Origin: Frankiaceae bacterium
GTDB lineage: Bacteria; Actinomycetota; Actinomycetes; BP-191
Reading direction: 5' to 3'
Length of the DNA: 64,000 nt
Assembly: GCA_035556555.1 (NCBI GenBank)
Contig: DATMES010000002.1
Coordinates: 62,001-126,000, forward strand
This document shows positions 42,187 to 49,521 of this stretch, piece by piece (within the stretch, counting starts at the first letter, position 1; each line of letters begins with the position of its first letter). The notes under the pieces were generated by a model that ran no database searches, was not told the origin of the DNA, and saw only the letters and a list, made by a program, of their open reading frames with translations. The translations under genes were made by a program, and so were the position numbers.

Positions 42187-42417
42187 GTGCGCATGCTCTC
42201 CCTCCGGCTCGCCGCCGGTGCCGTCGCCGCCGCCGCGCTCGCCGTCTCGGCGCCCGCCGCCTCGGCCGGCTGCGTCTCGGCCCCCGGCTCGACCGAGCCG
42301 CTCATCGAGATCTACAAGCCGGTCCACACGACGGTCAACGACCCCGGCACCATCACGATCTCGCCGACCGACTGCCTCACCGACGCCAAGGAAGCCCTCG
42401 AGGTCATCGGGCGCTAG
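42187..42417 (+). CDS. PTDC-family secreted microprotein E (divergent)
   Basis: 76 residues from GTG 42187 (AGAAGGA site). Signal peptide ending SAPAASA, mature GCVSAPGSTEPLIEIYKP, then NDPGTITISPTDCLTDAKEALEVIGR. It keeps the two cysteines and PGT...PTDC, and like D has a C-terminal helical extension. Confidence 0.8.
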   Translation: MRMLSLRLAAGAVAAAALAVSAPAASAGCVSAPGSTEPLIEIYKPVHTTVNDPGTITISPTDCLTDAKEALEVIGR

Positions 42418-42440
42418 CGAGAGCCACGCCGGGCGCCGTC

Positions 42441-43187
42441 TCACCGGCGGCGTCCGGCCTGGCCGTGCACGATGCGCTCCGCGATCTCGCGCAGCTTGAC
42501 GTTCTCGCGCTGCGACGCGGCGCGCAGCAGCGCGAACGCCTCCTCCGGCGTGCACCCCTGCTCGGCCATGAGCACGCCCTTCGCCTGCTCGATGACCGCG
42601 CGCGAGGCCATCGCGTCCTGGAGCTGCTCGGCGAGCGTACGGCTGGCGCGGTAGACCTCGGCGTTCGTGATCGCGACGCTGGCCTGTCCCGCGAAGAGCC
42701 TGCCGACGTCGGTCGCCCCGTCGAAGCCGTCGTGGTCGGTGGAGTAGAGGTTCAGGGCGCCGATCGACCGGCCGCTGACGGACAGTGGCAGCGACAGCGA
42801 CGAACGGATGCCCTGGCGCGTCGCGGCGTCCGCGAAGACCGGCCACCGCGCGTCGGCGGACATCTCGGGGATGACGTAGACCTCGCCGTAGCGGCTCGCG
42901 TCGAGGCAAGGGCCTTCGAGGGTCTCGTACTGCGCGTTGTCGAGCTGCTGGGCCAGGTCGTCGGTGCTGACGACGGTGTACGGCTGCCCCTCGGCCCAGA
43001 GCGTCACGCTGCCGGCCGAGCAGCGGGGGATGGTCGCGCAGGCGAGGTCGGCGAGACGCTGCAGCGTCTCCTCGTACGACTCCTCCGTCTGGAGGAGGCC
43101 CACCAGCTCCGCCCGCCGAGCGGCCAGCTCGTCGGGGGTCTCGGCGGCGACGGGATCAGGGGCGTCGTCGGGACGCGCGGTACTCAC
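42441..43187 (-). CDS. GAF-ANTAR regulator (RNA-binding antiterminator type)
   Basis: 248 residues from GTG 43187 (AAGGTGAAAC site). GAF domain about 40-180 (PRCSAGSVTLWAEGQPYTVVSTDD, EGPCLDASRYGEVYVIPEM, SLSLPLSVSGRSIGALNLYS) and a C-terminal ANTAR domain (about 190-245: LQDAMASRAVIEQAKGVLMAEQG, EEAFALLRAASQRENVKLREIAERIV). ANTAR domains bind paired RNA hexaloop hairpins to prevent termination; the target here is not known. Divergent from gdh. Confidence 0.93.
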   Translation of the reverse strand: MSTARPDDAPDPVAAETPDELAARRAELVGLLQTEESYEETLQRLADLACATIPRCSAGSVTLWAEGQPYTVVSTDDLAQQLDNAQYETLEGPCLDASRYGEVYVIPEMSADARWPVFADAATRQGIRSSLSLPLSVSGRSIGALNLYSTDHDGFDGATDVGRLFAGQASVAITNAEVYRASRTLAEQLQDAMASRAVIEQAKGVLMAEQGCTPEEAFALLRAASQRENVKLREIAERIVHGQAGRRR

Positions 43188-43376
43188 GTTTCACCTTCGA
43201 GGACGGTCCGGGCTCTCGCCGCCTGCGGACTCGAGCGGCGTTTCCTGCGGGTTCATGCCGTGTCGTATGCCCCGCCGGAGGCGGATTCTACCGGTGATCT
43301 GAGCGTGCTTTGTGCCCCGGGGAGGGGTAGGGCTCTACTCTTGTGCGACGCGTTCACCGAGGAGGGTGCGTTCCAC

Positions 43377-44630
43377 GTGGGTAGCGGGCAGACCGCTTGG
43401 GAGTCGGCGCTGATCCAGCTGGAGAACGCCGTTCGCGAGCTGGGTCTCGACGACGGTCTCCACCAGCTGCTGCGGACGCCACGGCGGGCGCTCACCGTGT
43501 CGGTGCCGCTGCGCTACGACGACGGCCACGTCGAGGTGCTCACCGGCTACCGCGTCCAGCACAACCTCGCCCGCGGCCCCGCCAAGGGCGGCGTGCGCTA
43601 CCACCCGGGCACCGACCTCGACGAGGTCAAGGCGCTGGCGATGTGGATGACGTGGAAGTGCGCGCTCATCGGGATCCCGTACGGCGGGGCGAAGGGCGGC
43701 GTCGCGGTCGATCCCAAGCTGCTGTCCCGCAACGAGGTCGAGCGGGTCACCCGGCGGTACGCCTCGGAGATCATCCCGATCATCGGCCCCGAGCGGGACA
43801 TCCCCGCGCCCGACATGGGCACCGACGAGCAGACGATGGCCTGGATGATGGACACGTTCTCGGTCCAGACCGGCTACTCGGTGCCCGGCGTCGTCACCGG
43901 CAAGCCCGTCGCCATCGGCGGCTCCGAGGGTCGTGGCGGTGCCACGTCCCGGGGCGTCATGTACTCGACGTTCTCCGCGCTGCGCGAGGCGGGCGTCGAC
44001 TACCGCGGCGCCTCCGTCGCGGTGCAGGGCTTCGGCAAGGTCGGCGGGCTGGCCGCGCAGTACCTCCACGACGCCGGCTGCAAGGTCGTCGCGGTCAGCG
44101 ACGTCAAGGGTGGCATCTACAACCCGCGCGGCCTCAACCCCATCGCGCTGATGCGCCATCTTCGCGCCGGCGCCGACACCGTCGTCGGCTACCCCGGCAC
44201 CGACACCATCACCAACGACGAGCTGGTCGAGCTCGACGTCGACGTGCTCGTCCCCGCCGCGCTCGAGGGCGTCGTCACCGAGGAGAACGCCGACCGCGTC
44301 CGCGCGAAGTTCATCGTCGAGGGCGCCAACGGCCCCACCACTCCCGCCGCCGACTCGATCCTCGAGGACCGTGGCGTCACCGTCGTCCCCGACGTGCTCG
44401 CCAACTCCGGCGGCGTCGCGGTGTCGTACTTCGAGTGGGTCCAGGACCTGCAGGCGTACTTCTGGAGCGAGGACGAGGTCAACGACCGCCTCAAGGCGCT
44501 CATGGACCGGGCGTACACCGACGTGTCCGGGCTGGCCCGTGAGCGCGGGGTGTCGCTGCGTACGGCGGCGCAGATGATCGGCGTCGGCCGCGTCGCCGAG
44601 GCCCACCGCACCCGCGGCCTCTACCCGTAG
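43377..44630 (+). CDS. gdhA: Glutamate dehydrogenase (Glu/Leu/Phe/Val family)
   Basis: Interconverts glutamate and 2-oxoglutarate plus ammonia using NAD(P); 417 residues from GTG 43377 (GAGGAGGG site), the small hexameric type. Substrate region YRVQHNLARGPAKGGVRYHP and ALIGIPYGGAKGGVAVDP (catalytic Lys), ERDIPAPDMGTDEQTMAWMMD, dinucleotide fold VAVQGFGKVGG, and EGANGPTTPAADSIL, NSGGVAVSYFEWVQ. Cofactor preference cannot be fixed by eye. Monocistronic, followed by hairpin repeat A3. Confidence 0.94.
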   Translation: MGSGQTAWESALIQLENAVRELGLDDGLHQLLRTPRRALTVSVPLRYDDGHVEVLTGYRVQHNLARGPAKGGVRYHPGTDLDEVKALAMWMTWKCALIGIPYGGAKGGVAVDPKLLSRNEVERVTRRYASEIIPIIGPERDIPAPDMGTDEQTMAWMMDTFSVQTGYSVPGVVTGKPVAIGGSEGRGGATSRGVMYSTFSALREAGVDYRGASVAVQGFGKVGGLAAQYLHDAGCKVVAVSDVKGGIYNPRGLNPIALMRHLRAGADTVVGYPGTDTITNDELVELDVDVLVPAALEGVVTEENADRVRAKFIVEGANGPTTPAADSILEDRGVTVVPDVLANSGGVAVSYFEWVQDLQAYFWSEDEVNDRLKALMDRAYTDVSGLARERGVSLRTAAQMIGVGRVAEAHRTRGLYP

Positions 44631-44645
44631 GGGCCGGGCCCGGAT

Positions 44646-44714
44646 GTTACCGGTGAGTACGGGCTGACGCGCGTGCTCAGGCGGTGACTTTGGCCGTCCG
44701 TACCCACCGGTAAC
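44646..44714. repeat. Intergenic hairpin repeat, family A, copy 3
   Basis: A 69-bp element with 17-bp arms (44646-44662 GTTACCGGTGAGTACGG; 44698-44714), one G-T mismatch. Its core GTTACCGGTGAGTA differs from the GTTACTGGTGAGTA of copies 1 and 2 at one base, and the other arm reads ACCGGTAAC to match. The centre keeps a GGTGACT third half-copy. Lies 15 bp after the gdh stop. Confidence 0.85.
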
Positions 44715-44762
44715 TTGCGCGCGGGCGGCGAGCGGCCTTGGCGCGGGGTGCTCGGCGTGCCA

Positions 44763-44782
44763 GAATGACACCGTTGTCATTC
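44763..44782. promoter_or_regulatory. 20-bp perfect palindrome upstream of the DUF3263 gene
   Basis: GAATGACA-CCGT-TGTCATTC, 8-bp perfect arms, 24 bp before the GTG start. The AATGA...TCATT pattern recalls Fur/Zur-type operators, but the downstream genes give no metal link. A dimeric repressor site overlapping the promoter is the simplest reading. Confidence 0.55.
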
Positions 44783-44805
44783 CGCCGGGCACGACAGGAG
44801 CACGC

Positions 44806-45093
44806 GTGGACGCCGTACCCGCCCTCCCGAGCTACGAGACCACCGAGCTGACCGAGCGCGACCGCAAGATCCTCGCGTTCGAGCGCCAGTGGTGGAAGTA
44901 CGCCGGCGCCAAGGAGCAGGCGATCCGCGAGCTGTTCGACATGTCCGCGACGCGCTACTACCAGGTCCTCAACGCGCTCATCGACCGCCCCGAGGCCCTC
45001 GTCCACGACCCGATGCTGGTCAAGCGGCTGCGCCGCCTGCGCGCCACCCGCCAGCGCACCCGCCACGCCCGCCGCCTCGGCCTCGACGGCTAG
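44806..45093 (+). CDS. DUF3263 protein
   Basis: 95 residues from GTG 44806 (CAGGAG site). The conserved family core is visible: TERDRKILAFERQWWKYAGAKEQAI, then LFDMSATRYYQVLNALIDRPEAL, and a basic tail RRLRATRQRTRHARRLG. The middle resembles a sigma-4/helix-turn-helix segment, so DNA binding is plausible. Function unknown; widespread in actinomycetes beside a LytR_C gene, as here. It ends with TAG, and the next coding region continues in the same frame. Confidence 0.9.
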   Translation: MDAVPALPSYETTELTERDRKILAFERQWWKYAGAKEQAIRELFDMSATRYYQVLNALIDRPEALVHDPMLVKRLRRLRATRQRTRHARRLGLDG

Positions 45094-45096
45094 GCG

Positions 45097-45645
45097 CTGA
45101 CGGGCACCCGCGTCCGTACGCCGGCTCTCCACCCGGCGCTCCGCAACGCGCTCGGCGGCGTCCTCGCCGTCGCCCTCGTCTCCGGGGGCATCGTCGCCCT
45201 CCAGTGGCTCGTCCCCGCCGAACGCGACTCGCCGGCCGTCGTCAGCGAGCCGGGCGACACGTTCACCCTCCCCGCGACGCCCTCGCCGCAGCCGCCGCGC
45301 ACCCCGACCCCCAAGCCGACCCCGAGCGCGACGCCGACGCCGACGACGGCGAGCCCCACGGCGGCCGTACGTCCCGCGGTCACCGTGCTCAACAACTCCC
45401 GCATCACCGGCCTCGCCGCCAAGGCCGCGCGGGACTTCGCCGCGGGCGGCTGGCGCATCGCCGCGACCGGCAACCTCTCCGGCAGGCTGCCGCGCACGAC
45501 CGTCTACTTCTCGCCGGGCCAGGAGGCCGACGCGGTGACGCTGCGGCGGCAGTTCCCGGCGATCCAGGACGTGGCGCCGCGCTACGCGGGCCTGCCCGGC
45601 GAGGGCGGCCTGACCGTCGTCGTCACGCGCGACTACCCTTCCTGA
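45097..45645 (+). CDS. LytR_C-domain protein, apparently without ATG/GTG/TTG start
   Basis: About 182 residues. A membrane segment (LGGVLAVALVSGGIVALQWLV) is followed by a Pro/Thr-rich linker (PQPPRTPTPKPTPSATPTPTT) and a LytR_C domain (VTVLNNSRITGLAAKAARDFAAGG, GRLPRTTVYFSPGQEADAVTLRRQF, GGLTVVVTRD). LytR_C domains occur in cell-envelope proteins linked to LytR-CpsA-Psr enzymes. The frame is open from directly after the TAG of DUF3263 and contains no ATG, GTG or TTG before the domain. CTG at 45097 or readthrough of the TAG would express the whole protein; a start at GTG 45385 would lose the membrane segment. Confidence 0.75.
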   Translation: MTGTRVRTPALHPALRNALGGVLAVALVSGGIVALQWLVPAERDSPAVVSEPGDTFTLPATPSPQPPRTPTPKPTPSATPTPTTASPTAAVRPAVTVLNNSRITGLAAKAARDFAAGGWRIAATGNLSGRLPRTTVYFSPGQEADAVTLRRQFPAIQDVAPRYAGLPGEGGLTVVVTRDYPS

Positions 45646-45647
45646 CC

Positions 45648-46466
45648 GTGCTCCCCGCATCCCGTACGGCGTCCGGCGAGGCCGCGCTCGCGGCCATGGT
45701 CGCCGACCCCGCGACCGCCCTGCTGACGCTCGACTACGACGGCACGCTGTCGCCGATCGCCACCCGCCCCGAGGACGCCGTGCCCGCGCCGGGCGCGCTC
45801 GGCGCGCTGACCGCGTGCACACAGGTGTTCGACACCGTCGCGATCGTCACCGGCCGCCCCGCCGCCGTCGTCGTGTCGCTCGCGGGCGCCGCCGCCGTCG
45901 ACAACCTCGTCGTCCTCGGCCACTACGGCGAGGAGCGCTGGACCGCCGCCGAGGGCCTCGTCGCGCCGCCGCAGCACCCTGGTCTGCCCGCCGCCAGGCA
46001 CCTGCTCACCGAACGCCTCCAGCCGCTGTTCGAGCACGGCGTCCGCGTCGAGGAGAAGGGCCTGTCCGTCGCGGTGCACACCCGGGCGTCGGACGACCCG
46101 GAGGGGATGCTCGCGCGGGCGTGCGACATCGTGCTCGCCGTCGCCGACGAGACCCGCCTCGACGTCAACCACGGCCGGTTCCTCGTCGAGCTGCGCGCCC
46201 CCGGCGCCGCCGACAAGAAGACCGCCATCCGCTCGCTCATCGCGGAGCGTTCGCCCAAGTCCGTGCTCTTCGCGGGCGACGACCTCGTGGACCTGCCGGC
46301 GTACGAGGCCGTCGCCGAGTTCCGCGACGGAGGCGGGCTCGGCGTCGGAGTCTTCGTGGACAACCCCGAGGCGGTCAGCGTGCGGGAGATGGCCGACGTC
46401 GTGCTGCCCGACACCGCGGCGTGCGTACGGTTCCTCGCGGACCTCGCCGCCGCGGCGCACGCATGA
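45648..46466 (+). CDS. otsB: Trehalose-6-phosphate phosphatase OtsB
   Basis: HAD-type phosphatase turning trehalose 6-phosphate into trehalose; 272 residues from GTG 45648. Catalytic DxD in LTLDYDGTLSPIA, IVTGRPAAVV, GHYGEERW, EEKGLSVAVHTR, KKTAIRSLI and acidic motif LFAGDDLVDLPAYEAV. The synthase otsA is 3 kb away on the other strand. The stop overlaps the next gene (ATGA). Confidence 0.93.
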   Translation: MLPASRTASGEAALAAMVADPATALLTLDYDGTLSPIATRPEDAVPAPGALGALTACTQVFDTVAIVTGRPAAVVVSLAGAAAVDNLVVLGHYGEERWTAAEGLVAPPQHPGLPAARHLLTERLQPLFEHGVRVEEKGLSVAVHTRASDDPEGMLARACDIVLAVADETRLDVNHGRFLVELRAPGAADKKTAIRSLIAERSPKSVLFAGDDLVDLPAYEAVAEFRDGGGLGVGVFVDNPEAVSVREMADVVLPDTAACVRFLADLAAAAHA

Positions 46467-47209
46467 ACGACGCCCACGACCGCAACCGCGCGCAGTACGG
46501 CGCCGTCGCCGCCAACTACACGACCAGCGCCAGCCACGCCGGGGGTGACGACCTGGCGTGGTTCTCCGCCCGCGCCGCATCCCTCGCGCCCGGCGTCGCG
46601 CTGGACGTCGCGTGCGGCGGCGGCTTCTCGACCCGCGCGCTGGCGGCCGCCGGACATCGGGTCGTCGCGACCGACCTGACGTACGAGTCGGTGGTCGCCG
46701 CGCGCGGCGCGACGGAGGCCCCGGTGATGTGGGCGCAGGGCGCCGCCGAACGCCTCCCTGTCGCGACCGCGAGCGTCGGTATCGCCGCCTGCCGGATCGC
46801 GCCGCACCACTTCGCGGACATCGCGGCGTTCGTCGACGAGGTGGCGCGGGTGCTCGCGCCGGGCGGGACGTTCCTGCTGGTCGACACGACGGTGCCGCTG
46901 GACGAGGACCTCGCCCGCTGGCTGGACGACGTCGAACGCCGCCGCGACCCCTCCCACGAACGTTCCTGGCCGCCCTCCCGCTGGCGCGCCGTCGTGTCCG
47001 GCGCGGGGCTGCGCGTCGAGGAGACGCAGCTGTTCCGCAAGCGGCACGAGATCGAGCCCTGGCTGGCCCGCGCGGGGTGCACGGGGGAGCGGGCCGACGA
47101 GGTCCGCGGGCTCTTCGCCTCCGCGCCACCGGCCGTGAAGGAGGCGTACCTCGTCGACGACGTCTCGTACACCGACACCAAGGTCTGCCTCCGCGCGACG
47201 AAGACGTAA
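46463..47209 (+). CDS. Class I SAM-dependent methyltransferase (UbiE/Methyltransf_11 type)
   Basis: 248 residues from ATG 46463. AdoMet motifs: LDVACGGGFSTRALAAAG, VVATDLTYESVVAA, WAQGAAERLPVATASVG, RVLAPGGTFLLVD. The C-terminal part (SHERSWPPSRWRAVVSGAGLRVEE) is common in methyltransferases acting on small or lipid substrates. Coupled to otsB by a 4-nt overlap, which is not a usual pairing; the substrate is unknown. Confidence 0.88.
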   Translation: MNDAHDRNRAQYGAVAANYTTSASHAGGDDLAWFSARAASLAPGVALDVACGGGFSTRALAAAGHRVVATDLTYESVVAARGATEAPVMWAQGAAERLPVATASVGIAACRIAPHHFADIAAFVDEVARVLAPGGTFLLVDTTVPLDEDLARWLDDVERRRDPSHERSWPPSRWRAVVSGAGLRVEETQLFRKRHEIEPWLARAGCTGERADEVRGLFASAPPAVKEAYLVDDVSYTDTKVCLRATKT

Positions 47210-47222
47210 CCCTCGCGCTTTT

Positions 47223-47278
47223 CGTGATCTTGGCGACGTTCGTGCTGCCCGGGCGACACGAACGTCGCCAAGATCACG
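47223..47278. repeat. Intergenic hairpin repeat, family B, copy 3
   Basis: A 56-bp element with perfect 22-bp arms (47223-47244, starting CGTGATCTTGGCGACGTTCG; 47257-47278) and a 12-nt loop CTGCCCGGGCGA. It lies 13 bp after the methyltransferase stop and between convergent genes. Confidence 0.95.
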
Positions 47279-47358
47279 GAGCGGAGCGGGTGGGACCGGT
47301 CGCGGTCGGCCGTCTCCATCGCTCACGAAAGGCGTGGCGATCGCCGCCCGCCCCGCTC

Positions 47359-49521
47359 TCAGCGGTAGCGCGAGGCCCATGCCTCGGCCGCCGCCGCGGC
47401 GACCGGGTCGATCGACGGGCGGACCGTACGGCGCGCCGCCGCGAAGTGCGCCTTGGTGACGACGGGCGCGGCCATCGACTCGCGCATCGCGACCATCGCG
47501 GCCTCGCGCGCGAGCGCCGCGAGGTCGGCGGCGGAGTACCGCTCGCAGGCGCGCCCCAGCGCGTCCAGCGACACGTCGTCGGCGAGCGGCATGCGCTTCG
47601 TGGCCGTGCGCAGGATGTCGGCGCGGCTGCCCGCGTCGGGCGGCGGTACGTGCACGAGCCGGTCGAAGCGCCCGGGCCGCAGCAGCGCGGGATCGACCAG
47701 CTCGGGCCTGTTGGTCGCGGCGACGACGAACACGTCGTGCCGCTCCTCGATGCCGTCGAGCTCGGTGAGCAGCTGCGCGACGACCCGGTCGGTCGGCGCG
47801 TCGTCGCGCCCGCCGCGCTGCGGCGCCAGCGCGTCGATCTCGTCGAAGAACACCAGCGCAGGCGCCGACCCGCGCGCCCGCCGGAACAGCTCGCGTACGC
47901 CGCGCTCGGACTCGCCGACCCACTTCGACAGCAGCTCGGCGCCGCGGATCGGGAAGAAGTTCGCGTGCGCCTCGTTCGCCAGCGCCTTGACGAGGAACGT
48001 CTTGCCGCACCCGGGCGGCCCGTACAGCAGCACGCCGCGCGCGGGCTCGACGCCGAGGCGTTCGAACGTCTCCGGGTACGCGAGCGGCCACACGACCGTC
48101 TCCAGGAGCTGCCGCTTGGTCTCCTCCATGCCGCCGACGTCGGCCATGGAGACGTCGGCGACCTCGAGCGACGACTGCTCGACGGCGCTCGGGTGGACGT
48201 CCTCCAGCGCCTCCTCGAAGTCCGCGAACGTCACCGACACGTTCTTCTCGCCGGTCGCCGCCAGGCGCGCCGCGGCGCGGACCGACGCCTCGCGGCACAA
48301 CGCCTTGATGTCCGCCGCGACGAACCCCGGCGTCCGCGCCGCGATCTCGTCGAGCCTCACGTCGGGGTCGAGCGGCATCGGCCGGGTGAACACCTCGAGG
48401 ATCCGCTGGCGGAGAGGGCGTTGCGGCAGGGAGACGGTGAGCTCCTGGTCGAGGAGGCCTGGGCGCCGGATGTCGGGGCAGACCTCCTCGGGCCGCGACG
48501 TCGTGCAGACGACGGCGACCTTCGGGTCCTTCATCGCGACCTCGATCTGCTCCTGCAGGATCGACAGCAGCGGGCCTGGCTCCTCGCGCGGCGCGACCGC
48601 CTCGACGTCCTCGATGAGCACCACGGCGGGCGAGCGCGCGATGGCGTCGGCGATGGTCTTCTTCAACGTCGCCATGGCGTCGTTCGGCTCGGACCGCGCC
48701 AGCGCCGGCGCCCAGAGCCTGAAGAGAGCCGCGCCGACCTGGTGTGCCACGGCCTCCACCAGCGGCCCCTTGCCGGAGCCCGCGGGGCCGGTGAGCAGCA
48801 CGCCGACCTCGGGCCGCGCGCCGAGGCGTTCGAGCAGGTGCGCGCGGTGGAACGCGAGGTCGAACCACTCCCGCAGCGTCTCCGCCTGCTCGTCCAGCGC
48901 CGGCAGGTCGGCGACGGTCACCTTCGGCGCGACGGGCGTGGACGACGTCGCGGTCGCGGCGCCGCCGACCTGCACCGTCGTCTGCATGCCGACCCGGACG
49001 AGCCCGCCGGGGGAGACCGCGAGCACCTGCAGGACGAACTGCTGCCACGACTCGCCCCACGCCGCGCCGAACGTCCGGATCATCGCCTGCACCTGCGCGC
49101 CGTCGTCGGGCCGCGCGAAGTCCTGCGGCAGCAGGCTGACGCCGTCGCCGGTCGTCACGACCTTGCCGAGCAGCGCCATCCGCAACGCCGCGGGGTCGAC
49201 TCCCGACGGCAGCGACGGCAGCCCGCCCAGGACGATCGCCGACGCCGGCGCGACGCGCGCGGGCGCGACGAGCACCTGGTCTCCGGGCCGGACGCCGAGG
49301 TTGCCCAGCACCAGCTCGTCGAGGAAGACAAGCCCCGGGTTGTCCTCCTCGCCGGCCATCGCGACCATAGCGCCCGTACGGCGTCTTCCCGTCAGCTCCA
49401 ACGGTTCCCACGGCCGCATGCCGAGCATCGACAGCACGCGCGGGTGGATGCGGACGATGCCGCGGCGCGCGTCGAGCGGCGCGGCGTGCACCGCCGCGCG
49501 CATCGTGATGGGGCCGCTCAC
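47359..49521 (-). CDS. Cdc48/VCP-like double AAA ATPase with degenerate first ATP site
   Basis: 720 residues from GTG 49521, which overlaps the otsA stop. N-terminal double-psi barrel-like domain (about 5-90: MRAAVHAAPLDARRGIVRIH, GVRPGDQVLVAP). D1 (about 200-440): Walker A reads GPAGSGKG (245-252), with Gly in place of Ser/Thr, and Walker B LIEDVEAV has ED in place of DE, so nucleotide handling is probably impaired. D2 (about 460-700): GPPGCGKT (501-508), LVFFDEIDALAP (D560-E561), ATNRPELVDPALLRPGRFDR are all intact. Homologous to the mycobacterial Rv0435c/Msm0858 group. Expected to unfold or remodel proteins; partners unknown. Confidence 0.92.
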   Translation of the reverse strand: MSGPITMRAAVHAAPLDARRGIVRIHPRVLSMLGMRPWEPLELTGRRRTGAMVAMAGEEDNPGLVFLDELVLGNLGVRPGDQVLVAPARVAPASAIVLGGLPSLPSGVDPAALRMALLGKVVTTGDGVSLLPQDFARPDDGAQVQAMIRTFGAAWGESWQQFVLQVLAVSPGGLVRVGMQTTVQVGGAATATSSTPVAPKVTVADLPALDEQAETLREWFDLAFHRAHLLERLGARPEVGVLLTGPAGSGKGPLVEAVAHQVGAALFRLWAPALARSEPNDAMATLKKTIADAIARSPAVVLIEDVEAVAPREEPGPLLSILQEQIEVAMKDPKVAVVCTTSRPEEVCPDIRRPGLLDQELTVSLPQRPLRQRILEVFTRPMPLDPDVRLDEIAARTPGFVAADIKALCREASVRAAARLAATGEKNVSVTFADFEEALEDVHPSAVEQSSLEVADVSMADVGGMEETKRQLLETVVWPLAYPETFERLGVEPARGVLLYGPPGCGKTFLVKALANEAHANFFPIRGAELLSKWVGESERGVRELFRRARGSAPALVFFDEIDALAPQRGGRDDAPTDRVVAQLLTELDGIEERHDVFVVAATNRPELVDPALLRPGRFDRLVHVPPPDAGSRADILRTATKRMPLADDVSLDALGRACERYSAADLAALAREAAMVAMRESMAAPVVTKAHFAAARRTVRPSIDPVAAAAAEAWASRYR

